64,000 nucleotides of DNA, taken from contig NZ_LT906480.1 of the NCBI RefSeq assembly GCF_900186865.1, forward strand, positions 700,001 to 764,000. The letters run 5' to 3'. The DNA comes from Stenotrophomonas maltophilia. Its GTDB lineage: Bacteria; Pseudomonadota; Gammaproteobacteria; Xanthomonadales; Xanthomonadaceae. Shown here piece by piece: positions 8,218-19,974 of this stretch; within the stretch, counting starts at the first letter, position 1, and every line of letters begins with the position of its first letter. The notes beneath the pieces are model-generated. The model had not been told where the DNA came from and searched no databases. It saw only the letters and a program-made list of their open reading frames with translations. The position numbers and the translations under genes were made by a program.

Positions 8218-10415
8218 CCCAGACCGGCCGCTCTCCCCTGTTTGCATCCGCCGCCGCGTTCGTCCTGTCGGGCGTGGTTGGCAGTGCCCATGCCGCCGAC
8301 AGCGTCGCCGGCCAGTTCGCCGAGTGGAGCGGCGACAGCACGGTCAGCCGGCAGATGACCCTGCGCGAACTCGGTTTCCGCCAACCGCTGGTGCTCAGCG
8401 GGCAGGAGAGCCAGCGCGAGATCTACCTGCCGGTGCCGGCCGGTGTCGCCACCCGCGATGCGCAGCTGCAGCTGGACGGGCGCTACGTGCGCGGCCACGC
8501 CGGGCGCACGTCCGGCCTGTGGTCGGTCGATGGCGATCCGATCGCCGCACGCTCGATCACCGATGCACAGGGTGACGCCAGCCAGCTGCTGGCCATCGAT
8601 GGCGAACCCCGCCAGAACGGCTTCGTGCGGGTCGGCGTCGGCTGGTGGTCGATCGTGTCCGACTACCAATGTGCCGACCAGAGCGCGCCGGCCAACGTGC
8701 TGCGGCTGTCGCCGGACTCGCGCTTCAGCTACCGCTTCGACGGCCGCGCCGTGGACACCGTGGCCAAGGCCTGGGGCGCGCTGCCCCCGCAGGTGCGCCT
8801 GCTGGTGGACGGCAAGGCGCTGCAGGCCCCCATCTACGACGCGGCCTGGCGCATTGGCACGGCCCTGCAGGCCGGTGGCAAGCAGGTGCAGGTGCTGGCG
8901 CTGCCCAAGGTCGGTGACAGCGTCGACCTGACCGGCATCAGCATCCCGGCCAGCCTGCAGGTCGTGCCGGCCTATGCCGCGCTGGCCACTGGCGAGCGCG
9001 CGCATGCGATCAAGGATCTGGCCGAAGTGGGGGCACTGCTGTCGCTGCGTGACAGTGGACCGCTGGCCGCCGATGTGATGATCGGCAGCGACGCATTGCG
9101 CGCTGGCGTGCGCACGGCACTGGATGCGCTGGCCGCACAGGTTGCCACCGCTGGCGCCGACGCGGGCACGGCGTTCGCCGCGTGGCGCGGTACCGACATG
9201 GGTGGCCTGGAAAAGCCCGCGGCCACCGCCTCGGTCCGCGTGGTGGCCGTTGCCGGCCGTCCGACGCTGGTGGTCGATCCGCCGGCGGCGGGCAAGGTCG
9301 CCGGATTGTTCGCCGAACAGTGGCGCAGCTATGCACTGGGCCGAAGCCTGCAGGTCAGCGCAGCGGGCACGCCGAAGCTGGACGGTGACCAGGTGCTGCT
9401 GAGTCGACTCGGCAACATCGCCGGCACGGTGGATGTCGTGACCCGCGCGGACCGCAGCGCCAGCTTCGACCTCGGCGCGTTGTCGGCCGATGGGCGCCTG
9501 CCCGAGGAGGTGGTGATCGACGTCTCGGCGGCCCCCAATGCGGCCGGGCAGGGCGCGGTGGCCACGATCCATTTCAACGATTACCTGCTGGGCGGCAAGG
9601 TGCTGTCGGCCAACGGCCAGCCGCAGCGGCTGGTGGCCAGGGTGCCGGCCTACGCGCTGTCGGCACGCAACGAGATCCGCGTCAGCTTCCTGCGCCAGCC
9701 GGCACGCCCCTATTGCCACGATCCGGCCACCGCGTATCCGGTCTCGATCCTGCCCAGCAGCCACCTGACCCTGGCCAAACGTTCGCTGGGCAGTGACTTC
9801 GTCGGTGCCAGCAGCCAGCTGTCACGCGGCAACCAGATGTTCGTGCCCGCTACGTGGCTGCAGGACGCGCCGGCATCGCTGCGCAAGGTGATCGCGGTGG
9901 CCAGTGCAGTGGGGGCCTCGCCAGAGGCGTCGGAGCTGAAGGTGGTCGATGCCGGTGCGGCGATCAGCCCGGGTGCGCCGTGGCTGGCTTTCGGTGTGGC
10001 GCCGTCGGGTGTCGATGTGGCCGGCCTGGAGGACGGCCACCTGCTGATCGGCGGGAAGCCTCAGCCGCTGCTGGATGTCAGCGGCCTGGATCGCGCCGCG
10101 GTGGTGCAGGTCGGCACCTCCGGCGGCCAGCTTGGCGTGCTGTACAGTGATCTGGGTGCACAGGCACCGTCGTTCGGCGCACCGTTCCGGCTGCTGCGCG
10201 GTGATCTGGCGGTGCTCGACGGCAATGATGCCGTGCGCGAGTTCGATCGCCAGGATCCTTACGGGAGCCGAGTTGCCCAGGATGGCAATCCACAATCGAA
10301 GTGGGAACGGCACATGGTCTGGTTGCTGCTGCTGGTCGGCGTGATCGTGTTCGCGCTGCTGGCCGCCCGCGTCACCCAGGTGCGCCGCCGCAAGTCCGCC
10401 AACACAGGGCACTGA
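8214..10415 (+). CDS. BcsB-like periplasmic polysaccharide-synthase subunit
   Basis: A 733-residue protein resembling BcsB, the periplasmic partner of cellulose synthase that guides the growing polymer. It has a signal peptide (cut near AHA, residue 27), a long periplasmic part of repeated beta-rich domains (for example LRELGFRQPLVLSG and, later, VTRADRSASFDLGALS and AYPVSILPSSHLTL) and one C-terminal membrane helix (about 700-722, WLLLLVGVIVFALLAA) followed by a basic tail. This carbohydrate-binding, single-helix layout is that of BcsB. There is no cellulose synthase (BcsA) next to it; the neighbouring glycosyltransferase is NfrB-like, so the polymer is probably not cellulose. It overlaps the epimerase frame by ATGA and precedes the synthase gene by 6 bases. 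Confidence 0.8.
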   Translation: MTQTGRSPLFASAAAFVLSGVVGSAHAADSVAGQFAEWSGDSTVSRQMTLRELGFRQPLVLSGQESQREIYLPVPAGVATRDAQLQLDGRYVRGHAGRTSGLWSVDGDPIAARSITDAQGDASQLLAIDGEPRQNGFVRVGVGWWSIVSDYQCADQSAPANVLRLSPDSRFSYRFDGRAVDTVAKAWGALPPQVRLLVDGKALQAPIYDAAWRIGTALQAGGKQVQVLALPKVGDSVDLTGISIPASLQVVPAYAALATGERAHAIKDLAEVGALLSLRDSGPLAADVMIGSDALRAGVRTALDALAAQVATAGADAGTAFAAWRGTDMGGLEKPAATASVRVVAVAGRPTLVVDPPAAGKVAGLFAEQWRSYALGRSLQVSAAGTPKLDGDQVLLSRLGNIAGTVDVVTRADRSASFDLGALSADGRLPEEVVIDVSAAPNAAGQGAVATIHFNDYLLGGKVLSANGQPQRLVARVPAYALSARNEIRVSFLRQPARPYCHDPATAYPVSILPSSHLTLAKRSLGSDFVGASSQLSRGNQMFVPATWLQDAPASLRKVIAVASAVGASPEASELKVVDAGAAISPGAPWLAFGVAPSGVDVAGLEDGHLLIGGKPQPLLDVSGLDRAAVVQVGTSGGQLGVLYSDLGAQAPSFGAPFRLLRGDLAVLDGNDAVREFDRQDPYGSRVAQDGNPQSKWERHMVWLLLLVGVIVFALLAARVTQVRRRKSANTGH

Positions 10416-10421
10416 TCCACC

Positions 10422-12569
10422 GTGGACGGTCTGTTCTGGAACATCCAGCTGGCCAACTACTACGCCGTCCTGGAAACCACGGCGGCGGCGGTGGCCGTGC
10501 TGATCCTGATCTCCAGCCTCGATGATCTGTTCATCGACGTCTGGTACTGGGTGCGCGAGAGTTGGCGCGCGCTCACCATCAAGCGCCGCGAAGCGTACCG
10601 GCCGCTGACCCAGGAAGACCTGATGCAGCGGCCGCAACAGCCGCTGGCAATCATGGTGCCGGCGTGGATGGAGTACGACGTCATCGCGCAGATGGTGGAG
10701 AACATGATCAACGTGCTCGACTACCGCGAGTACGTCGTGTTCGTCGGCACCTATCCCAACGACCAGCAGACCATCGATGAAGTCGAGCGCATGCGCCGCC
10801 GCTACAAGCGCCTGCGCCGCGTTGAAGTGCCGCACGACGGGCCGACCAGCAAGGCCGACTGCCTGAACTGGCTGATCCTGGCGATCTTCGATTACGAAAA
10901 GCGCCACGACATCGAATTCGCCGGCGTGATCCTGCACGACAGCGAGGACGTGCTGCACCCGATGGAACTGCGCTTCTACAACTACCTGCTGCCGCGCAAG
11001 GACATGATCCAGCTGCCGGTCACCTCACTGGACCGCGCGTGGTACGAACTGGTGGCCGGCGTCTACATGGACGAGTTCGCCGAATGGCACGCCAAGGATC
11101 TGGTGGTGCGCGAGAGCGTGTCCGGCATGGTGCCGTCGGCCGGTGTTGGTACCTGTTTCTCGCGGCGAGCGCTGCTGGCGTTGAGCGCGCAGACCGACAA
11201 CCAGCCTTTCAACACCGACAGCCTCACCGAGGATTACGACGTCGGTGCGAGGCTGGCAGCCATGGGCATGCAGTCGATCTTCGCCCGCTTCCCCGTGCAG
11301 TTCCGCGTGCGCCGCCCATCCTGGTTCGGCTGGGGGCCGGTGCGCGAGCGCACCCAGCAGATGGCGCTGTGCGTGCGCGAGTACTTCCCCGACAACTTCC
11401 GCGCGTCGTACCGGCAGAAGGCGCGCTGGGTGCTGGGCATCGGCCTGCAGAGCTGGGAGTCGCTGGGCTGGCGTGGCTCGCTGGCCACCAAGTACCTGCT
11501 GGCGCGTGACCGAAAAGGCATCATCACCTCGTTCGTCAGCATCGTCGCCTACATCATCTTCCTGCAACTGCTGCTGTTCTGGCTGTTGAAGATGACCGGG
11601 CTGTGGACGATGCAGTTTCCCAGCGTGTTCCAGGCCGGTACCTGGCAGATGAATGTCGCGCTGCTGACCACCGCAGCGCTGGCGACCCGGGTCGTGCAGC
11701 GCTTCTACTTCGTCAACCGGTTGTACGGCTGGGAGCACGCGCTGATGTCGATCCCGCGCATGGTGGTCGGCAACATGATCAATTTCATGGCCACCGCCCG
11801 TGCCTGGAAGGTGTTCCTGGCCTACCTGCTGTTCGGCAAGCGCATGGTCTGGGACAAGACCATGCACGACTTCCCCGATGCGGCGCAGCTGGTGCAGACC
11901 CGCAAGCAGCTCGGTGAGCTGTTGACCACCTGGCAGGCGGTGGAACCCGAACGCCTGCAGCAGGCGCTGGAGCAGCAGCAGGCAGGCCGCCAGCAACCGC
12001 TGGGCCGCATCCTGCTCACCCAGGGCTGGTTGGATGATGAAACGCTGGCCGAGGCCATCGCCTTCCAGGGTGACCTGCCACGCGCGGTGATCGACGTGGA
12101 CTACCTGCGCGCCTGCCAGTTCCCGATCAGTGCCGATGCCTGCGTGCAATGGCGCATGCTGCCGCTGCCGCCGCGCCAGGAAGGCACCCTGCGGCTGGCC
12201 GTGGCCAGCCCGTTGCCCGAAGACGCGTTGGCCCTGCTGAAGCAGGAGACGCGCAGCAACCACATTGAACAGAGTATCGCCCGCGAAAGCGAGATCAACG
12301 CCGGCCTGCGGCTGATCGGTGGCGACCGGCAATGGCAGCTGGACAACGTGCCCCTGCTGGGCGATCTGCTGGTGGAAATGCGCCTGATCGATCACGCACG
12401 CTTCGAGATCGCACTGGACGACTACATGCCGCAGCGCGACGGCCGCATCGGCGACTACCTGGTCAAGCAGGGCATCACCACTGAAGAGGCCGTGGCCCAG
12501 GCCATGCAGGAGCAGCGCCGGCGTGCGGCCACGCTGCAGTCACCGCCGCCCGGAGCCTTGCCGGCATGA
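10422..12569 (+). CDS. nfrB: NfrB-like inner-membrane glycosyltransferase with C-terminal MshEN-like region
   Basis: Family 2 processive glycosyltransferase (715 residues, GTG start). Membrane helix near residues 20-40; catalytic domain with the acidic pair in DSEDVLHP (Asp173, Asp176), TED (269-271) and QxxRW (Gln332, Arg335, Trp336), the signature of cellulose-synthase-like enzymes; then membrane helices between about 365 and 480. Residues about 490-715 carry MshEN-type repeats (LGRILLTQGWLDDETLAEAI and GDLLVEMRLIDHARFEIAL), a fold known to bind c-di-GMP. E. coli NfrB has the same build and is activated by c-di-GMP to make a ManNAc-containing glycan. Function here is inferred from that family. 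Overlaps the next gene by ATGA. Confidence 0.88.
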   Translation: MDGLFWNIQLANYYAVLETTAAAVAVLILISSLDDLFIDVWYWVRESWRALTIKRREAYRPLTQEDLMQRPQQPLAIMVPAWMEYDVIAQMVENMINVLDYREYVVFVGTYPNDQQTIDEVERMRRRYKRLRRVEVPHDGPTSKADCLNWLILAIFDYEKRHDIEFAGVILHDSEDVLHPMELRFYNYLLPRKDMIQLPVTSLDRAWYELVAGVYMDEFAEWHAKDLVVRESVSGMVPSAGVGTCFSRRALLALSAQTDNQPFNTDSLTEDYDVGARLAAMGMQSIFARFPVQFRVRRPSWFGWGPVRERTQQMALCVREYFPDNFRASYRQKARWVLGIGLQSWESLGWRGSLATKYLLARDRKGIITSFVSIVAYIIFLQLLLFWLLKMTGLWTMQFPSVFQAGTWQMNVALLTTAALATRVVQRFYFVNRLYGWEHALMSIPRMVVGNMINFMATARAWKVFLAYLLFGKRMVWDKTMHDFPDAAQLVQTRKQLGELLTTWQAVEPERLQQALEQQQAGRQQPLGRILLTQGWLDDETLAEAIAFQGDLPRAVIDVDYLRACQFPISADACVQWRMLPLPPRQEGTLRLAVASPLPEDALALLKQETRSNHIEQSIARESEINAGLRLIGGDRQWQLDNVPLLGDLLVEMRLIDHARFEIALDDYMPQRDGRIGDYLVKQGITTEEAVAQAMQEQRRRAATLQSPPPGALPA

Positions 12570-15385
12570 AGACCACGCTGCTGTCCACTGTCATCACCGT
12601 GGCATTGGCCACGGCCGCCGCGCCGGTGCTGGCACAGACCGATGCACCACTGCCATTGTCCGGTGCCGCCTACCGCATCGCCGAGCAGGCGTTTGCCGCC
12701 TATGAACGTGGCGATTACCCCGCGGCCTACCGGCAGTCCAGCGAAGCGATCCGGTTGCGCCCGGACGTGGTGCGGCTGCGCCTGCTGCAGATCTATGCGC
12801 TGCAGAAACTGGGGCGGGGTGCCGAGGCGCAGCAGCAGGCACGTCGTGCACTGGATGCGGGGTTGAAGGATCCGGCCTTGCCGGCGCTGGCCGCTGCGCC
12901 CAGGACGAGCACAGGTGCGGCGCGTACCGGAGCGGTACCGCGTGCACCCGCAACGGTGACCGACCGCAATAGCCGGCAGGCCTATATGCTGGCAACCGAA
13001 GCCTATGCGGCCTACGACGCCGGCCAGATGGGCGTCGCCGCCAGCAAGGCCGAGCAGGCGTTCCGGCAGCAGCCGCAACAGGGCGCATGGGCGCTGCTGT
13101 GGGTGGCGGCGCTGGAGGCACAGCAACAGCCCGGACAGGCCGACGCCGCCATCGGTACCGCGCTGCAGCTGGGCGCACCGAATGTCGAGGAGTTGCGCAC
13201 GCGGCGGGTGGCACTGGGCCGCCAACGCGCGCTGCGGCTGGCCCAGCAGTCCTATCAATCGCTGTCTGCAGGCGAGAATGCCGCCGCCATTGAGCAGGCG
13301 CACGCTGCCGTGGAGCTGGCCCCCGACGTTGCTTCATACCGGTTGCTGCTGATCACCGCGCAGCTGCAGGGCGATCAACTGGCCGACGCTGAGCGCAGTG
13401 CCGACCAGGCGTTGCAGGCCGACGGCCAGGATCTCAATGCACGGGTGATGCGCGGCTACCTGCGCCAGCGCCAGGGCAATACCGTGCTCGCCAATGAGGA
13501 CTTCGACACCGCACTCGCTGCGCCGGGGTCAGCAATGCAGCAGCGCAACGTGCGCCTGCTGGCGGTGGATGCGGCGCTGGCCGCAGGCGATCGGTTGCGC
13601 GCAGCTGCACTGCTGGCACCGTTGCAGGCGGCGGTACCGGCAGGTGAAGGCGATGCACGGTCACAGCAGCTTTTGCAGCAGGGCATCGAGCAACGCAGAC
13701 GGGCGATCCGCTCCAGTCGCGAGCTTCCCCGCATCGGTGCCGAAGCGTACCTGGCACCAGTCCAGCACTGCCAGTCCGTTGACAGCGGCAGCGTCTGCGA
13801 GCTGATGCCGGCCGACCTGCAGGGCGATGGTGGTGCCGCACAGCGTGCCTACGCTGCCTATGCGCGCCAGGATTACGCCGATGCCATCGGTGAGGCACGG
13901 CAGGCCGTGCAACTCGCGCCGGACGACGCGAACCTGCAAGGCCTGCTGACCACCACGCTGGCGGCGGGCAACCGTGCCCAGCAGGACGAAGCGCGGCAGC
14001 GCCTGGATGCGGCACTGGCACAGCGCCCTGATGACGCGGGGGCGCTGATGCAGCGCGGCTACCTCAACCAGAAGGCCCATGAGCCGGCGCGCGCACTGGC
14101 CGACTTCCGGGCCGCCGAGGCCACCGGCAGGGCACCGAAAAGCGTAGTGCTCGACCAGGCCTACGCCAGCGCAGCCAACGGTGACCATCCACAGGCGGTG
14201 ACGCTGCTGCGTAGCGCCATTGATCGCGCCGATGCCGGTGAGCTGCCACTGGATGAGCGCCAACGCTACAACGTGCGCAATGCCATCGCCAATTACTCGC
14301 GCGAGTGGGGCGTGATCGCCTCGGCGGGTTTCCGTGGTGCGCGCCAGGCGGCGACCAATGTCGGCGGTGCAGCGATCAGCACGCCGGGCGATTCGGTGTT
14401 CAGCACGCTGGAGGCGTTCTGGCGGCCCCCGGCCTTCAACGACCAGCATGGCACGCTGGAACTCTACGCACGCCTGCTCAACACGCTGTACGACGAGGGT
14501 GGCACTTACGAATCGATCCGCGCGGTGGACCCGTGCACCGGCGAATCAACGCCGGATGCGCGTGCACGCGCCGAACGCCTCAGCCATTCGCGTTCCACCA
14601 CCGGCTGGCCGTCCACCATCGCTTCGTTCGGCATGCGCTACGCCTTCGGCCAGACCGGCCTGAGCGCCGGCATCGAGCGCCGCCAGTTCCTCGGCAGCGC
14701 AACCCGCCAGGGCGAGGTCTACCCCGCATCGGCGGCCGTGCAGTGCCGCCTGCAGCTGGCCCGGAACCCGCCACTGGAAGCCAGCACGCTGGCCCGCTAC
14801 CGCTTGGCCAGCGATTCCGGTGGCTGGATGTCCTACCTGACCTATGGCTATTACCACGGCACCGATCTGCGCACCGACGTCAACCAGTGGTGGATGGTCA
14901 GCGGCTACGCGCAGGGCGGCTATACCTGGGATGACAACAGCGCGCACTTCACCCTCGATGCACTCGATGCCAATGGCACGCCGGTGCGTCGAATCGGCGA
15001 TGCCAACGGCCGCCTGCATCGCGAACAGTGGTTCGCTGCCGGTGAACTACGCGCCGGGCGCAGCTTCCGCTTTGGTGCCGGGCAGACTCATTGGGTGGTC
15101 ACGCCGTATGTGGTGGTGGGGGCGGGCTGGCTGGACCAGCGCTCGCGGGTGCACGACATCCGTTACCCGCTGTTCCCGGCGCAGTCGTTCGCGCTCAACG
15201 ATACGCAGCGCAGCTGGTCACTCGGCGCAGGGCCAGGCGTGGGCGTGCGTTACTGGTTCCGCGAGGACCACTACAACACGCCACGTTCCTACCTGGACCT
15301 GACCGTGCAGTACCGCTTCGCCATCGGTGGCGGCGATACGCAGCGCGCCAAGGGCCTGTTCGCCACCGCGATCTTTTACTACTGA
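12566..15385 (+). CDS. nfrA: NfrA-like outer-membrane TPR protein (glycan export, phage N4 receptor family)
   Basis: A 939-residue protein with a signal peptide (cut near VLA, residue 23). Residues about 30-600 are alanine-rich helical repeats of TPR type (YERGDYPAAYRQSSEAIRL, QDYADAIGEARQAVQLAPDD). Residues about 600-939 are beta-rich, with many aromatic, alternating strands (SYLDLTVQYRFAIGGGD near the end), as in the C-terminal barrel of NfrA, the outer-membrane receptor of phage N4. In E. coli NfrA and NfrB together export a surface glycan. The TPR-plus-barrel design also matches BcsC and PgaA. It overlaps nfrB by ATGA and meets the next gene tail to tail with a 7-base overlap. Confidence 0.85.
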   Translation: MKTTLLSTVITVALATAAAPVLAQTDAPLPLSGAAYRIAEQAFAAYERGDYPAAYRQSSEAIRLRPDVVRLRLLQIYALQKLGRGAEAQQQARRALDAGLKDPALPALAAAPRTSTGAARTGAVPRAPATVTDRNSRQAYMLATEAYAAYDAGQMGVAASKAEQAFRQQPQQGAWALLWVAALEAQQQPGQADAAIGTALQLGAPNVEELRTRRVALGRQRALRLAQQSYQSLSAGENAAAIEQAHAAVELAPDVASYRLLLITAQLQGDQLADAERSADQALQADGQDLNARVMRGYLRQRQGNTVLANEDFDTALAAPGSAMQQRNVRLLAVDAALAAGDRLRAAALLAPLQAAVPAGEGDARSQQLLQQGIEQRRRAIRSSRELPRIGAEAYLAPVQHCQSVDSGSVCELMPADLQGDGGAAQRAYAAYARQDYADAIGEARQAVQLAPDDANLQGLLTTTLAAGNRAQQDEARQRLDAALAQRPDDAGALMQRGYLNQKAHEPARALADFRAAEATGRAPKSVVLDQAYASAANGDHPQAVTLLRSAIDRADAGELPLDERQRYNVRNAIANYSREWGVIASAGFRGARQAATNVGGAAISTPGDSVFSTLEAFWRPPAFNDQHGTLELYARLLNTLYDEGGTYESIRAVDPCTGESTPDARARAERLSHSRSTTGWPSTIASFGMRYAFGQTGLSAGIERRQFLGSATRQGEVYPASAAVQCRLQLARNPPLEASTLARYRLASDSGGWMSYLTYGYYHGTDLRTDVNQWWMVSGYAQGGYTWDDNSAHFTLDALDANGTPVRRIGDANGRLHREQWFAAGELRAGRSFRFGAGQTHWVVTPYVVVGAGWLDQRSRVHDIRYPLFPAQSFALNDTQRSWSLGAGPGVGVRYWFREDHYNTPRSYLDLTVQYRFAIGGGDTQRAKGLFATAIFYY

Positions 15386-16383
15386 GCCAGCCCCCAGCGC
15401 CGCCGCAGCGCGGCGGCCTGCGGCGTGTCCTGGGTCAGCCATGGCTCCAGCGCATAGACCAGCACGTGCTGTGCGCCACTGCCGCGTGCCCATGCCAGCT
15501 GCCGCTGGATGCGTGCGGCATCTGCGGTTTCGCCCTTGAACCCGCTGCCATCAGCGGCGCTGCCAGGCAGTTCGCGGAACAGTTCGACGATCGCATCGAA
15601 GCTGATGTCGTGTGCGTGGAAATGATCGAGCAGCGGTTGCAGCTGCTGCACGTTGCCGGCACCGGCCACCCCCACGCCATCCTGCACCATCGGCCGCAGC
15701 GTGGCCTGTGCCAGCACCGCCTGCCACAGCGTGACCAGGTTGCCGTCGGTCTGCAGGCGGCTGAAGTAGCAGGAAATCGCACAGTCGCCGCCGCGCGCGC
15801 TGGCGGCCTCCACCAGCCCGTGCAGCCATTGCGCCAGCCACTGCTGGCGGGCCGGGTCAGCCCAGTGGTACTGCTCCAGTTCGTAGGGCAGGTACCAGCC
15901 CTCGAAGGCCGGCTGCTGCGCCCAGGGGGCCTGTGCCAACCAGTTGCGTGCATGCGCGAGGCTGTCGGCCAGGAACGCCTGCAGCGTGGCATCGTCGGCC
16001 CCGATCGCCTGCCACCAGCGTTGCTGGAAGGGCAGGCCGACGCGGATGCGGATGTCGTTCTCGCTGGCCGCGGTGAACAGCTGCTGCAGGCTGCCGTCGG
16101 GCAGCGACCAGTCGCCGTCGCTGCCACCGACGATGCCGGTCCACTGCAGCACCAGCTGACGGCAGCCCAGCGTATGCGCAAGCTTCAAGGATCGCTGCCA
16201 GTCGGCCAGGCGCCACTGCAGGTGGCTGCGCCACGGCTGCAGGAAGGTGCCATCCACCTGCACCGGCAGCGAGCAGCCGGGCAGGGTGGCGAAAGTAGCG
16301 GCCAACGGCGCCAGCACCGCCGCGCGCAGCAGCCGGCGGCGCAACGGCGAAGACGGATCCGCGGGAAGGTCGGGCCGAACCAT
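15379..16383 (-). CDS. DUF4434-type lipoprotein, putative glycoside hydrolase
   Basis: A 334-residue protein from ATG 16383; longer in-frame starts would run into the GTAG repeats upstream. The N-terminus has RRRLLRAAVLAPLAATF then TLPGC, so it is a lipoprotein (Cys37) with a twin-arginine-like signal. The mature part starts GTFLQPWRSHLQW and continues LGCRQLVLQWTGIVG, FEGWYLPYELEQYHW and AISCYFS, the layout of DUF4434/TIM-barrel proteins related to glycoside hydrolases; Glu in the WYLPYELE strand is a plausible catalytic residue. E. coli has a DUF4434-type gene (ybcH) beside nfrAB, which supports a role in trimming the same glycan. Family call is from pattern memory; no enzyme activity is proven. 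Confidence 0.7.
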   Translation of the reverse strand: MVRPDLPADPSSPLRRRLLRAAVLAPLAATFATLPGCSLPVQVDGTFLQPWRSHLQWRLADWQRSLKLAHTLGCRQLVLQWTGIVGGSDGDWSLPDGSLQQLFTAASENDIRIRVGLPFQQRWWQAIGADDATLQAFLADSLAHARNWLAQAPWAQQPAFEGWYLPYELEQYHWADPARQQWLAQWLHGLVEAASARGGDCAISCYFSRLQTDGNLVTLWQAVLAQATLRPMVQDGVGVAGAGNVQQLQPLLDHFHAHDISFDAIVELFRELPGSAADGSGFKGETADAARIQRQLAWARGSGAQHVLVYALEPWLTQDTPQAAALRRRWGLAQ

Positions 16384-16432
16384 GCCTGCATCATCCCAGA
16401 GCGCCGTGCGTGGCGGGTGAACCCCGCGCCTG

Positions 16433-16570
16433 GTAGTGCCGGCCGCTGGCCGGCATCGCGCCCAAGGTGGCAGGTGAATCACCACCCGGTAGTGCCGGCC
16501 GCTGGCCGGCATCGCGCCCGGATGGCAGGTGAATCACCATCCGGTAGTGCCGGCCGCTGGCCGGCATCGC
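16433..16570. repeat. Three tandem GTAG (SMAG-type) palindromes
   Basis: Three copies of GTAGTGCCGGCCGCTGGCCG begin at 16433, 16489 and 16544, with near-identical spacers containing CAGGTGAATCACCA. The period is 55-56 bp. Each core folds into a GCCGGCC/GGCCGGC hairpin headed by GTAG, matching the abundant SMAG/REP family of S. maltophilia. They separate the DUF4434 gene from the permease gene. Confidence 0.9.
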
Positions 16571-16577
16571 CTACCGC

Positions 16578-17894
<1,317 letters not shown>

Positions 17895-17917
17895 GGGGCT
17901 TCTCGCGACAGTAAGGT

Positions 17918-18011
17918 GTCACGACCAACGGTCGTGACCTACCCGAATGCAGAACGTGGGTACCGACCGTTGGTCGGTACGCTTCAAAGCGTCACCACCA
18001 ACGGTGGTGAC
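17918..18011. repeat. Three short palindromes in a row
   Basis: GTCACGACC-AAC-GGTCGTGAC (17918-17938), GTACCGACC-GTT-GGTCGGTAC (17960-17980) and GTCACCACC-AAC-GGTGGTGAC (17991-18011) are three 9-bp-stem hairpins with the same frame but different stems. They belong to the ACCAACGGT-centred repeat family seen elsewhere in the window. Confidence 0.8.
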
Positions 18012-18023
18012 CTACCGAAATGA

Positions 18024-18049
18024 GAAAGGCCGCGCGAGCGCGGCCTTTC
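18024..18049 (-). terminator. Terminator of ettA
   Basis: GAAAGGCCGC (18024-18033) pairs with GCGGCCTTTC (18040-18049), 9 bases past the ettA stop. The stem carries its own A/T stretch, giving a short U run on the minus strand. Confidence 0.75.
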
Positions 18050-18057
18050 CGGTTGCC

Positions 18058-19722
<1,665 letters not shown>

Positions 19723-19974
19723 GCGGTCTCCGTAGGCGCGGCCCTGCGCCCGACCCGTCACGGGTAGATCCCGTTGCGGCAGCGGGCACAGACTGAAATG
19801 GAATACCGCCAATTATAGCCGGAACCGGTTCCGGGCCGCTCCCGGGAAGGGCCGCCGGGCTGGCTATCGCCTGAATACTCGGTCACAGTCCTGCAGCGGG
19901 AAGCGTTTCCAGCCGGAAACGGTTCAGATCGGTTGCGCAATATGGGCTCACCACCCACCAAGCAGAGGTCTGAC

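Noticed and set aside
16433-16570. Possible CRISPR array
   Set aside because: Repeats are palindromic GTAG elements and the spacers are nearly identical to each other, not unique; no cas genes.
17895-18023. Purine riboswitch before the purine permease
   Set aside because: Only palindromic repeats lie there; no purine aptamer consensus.
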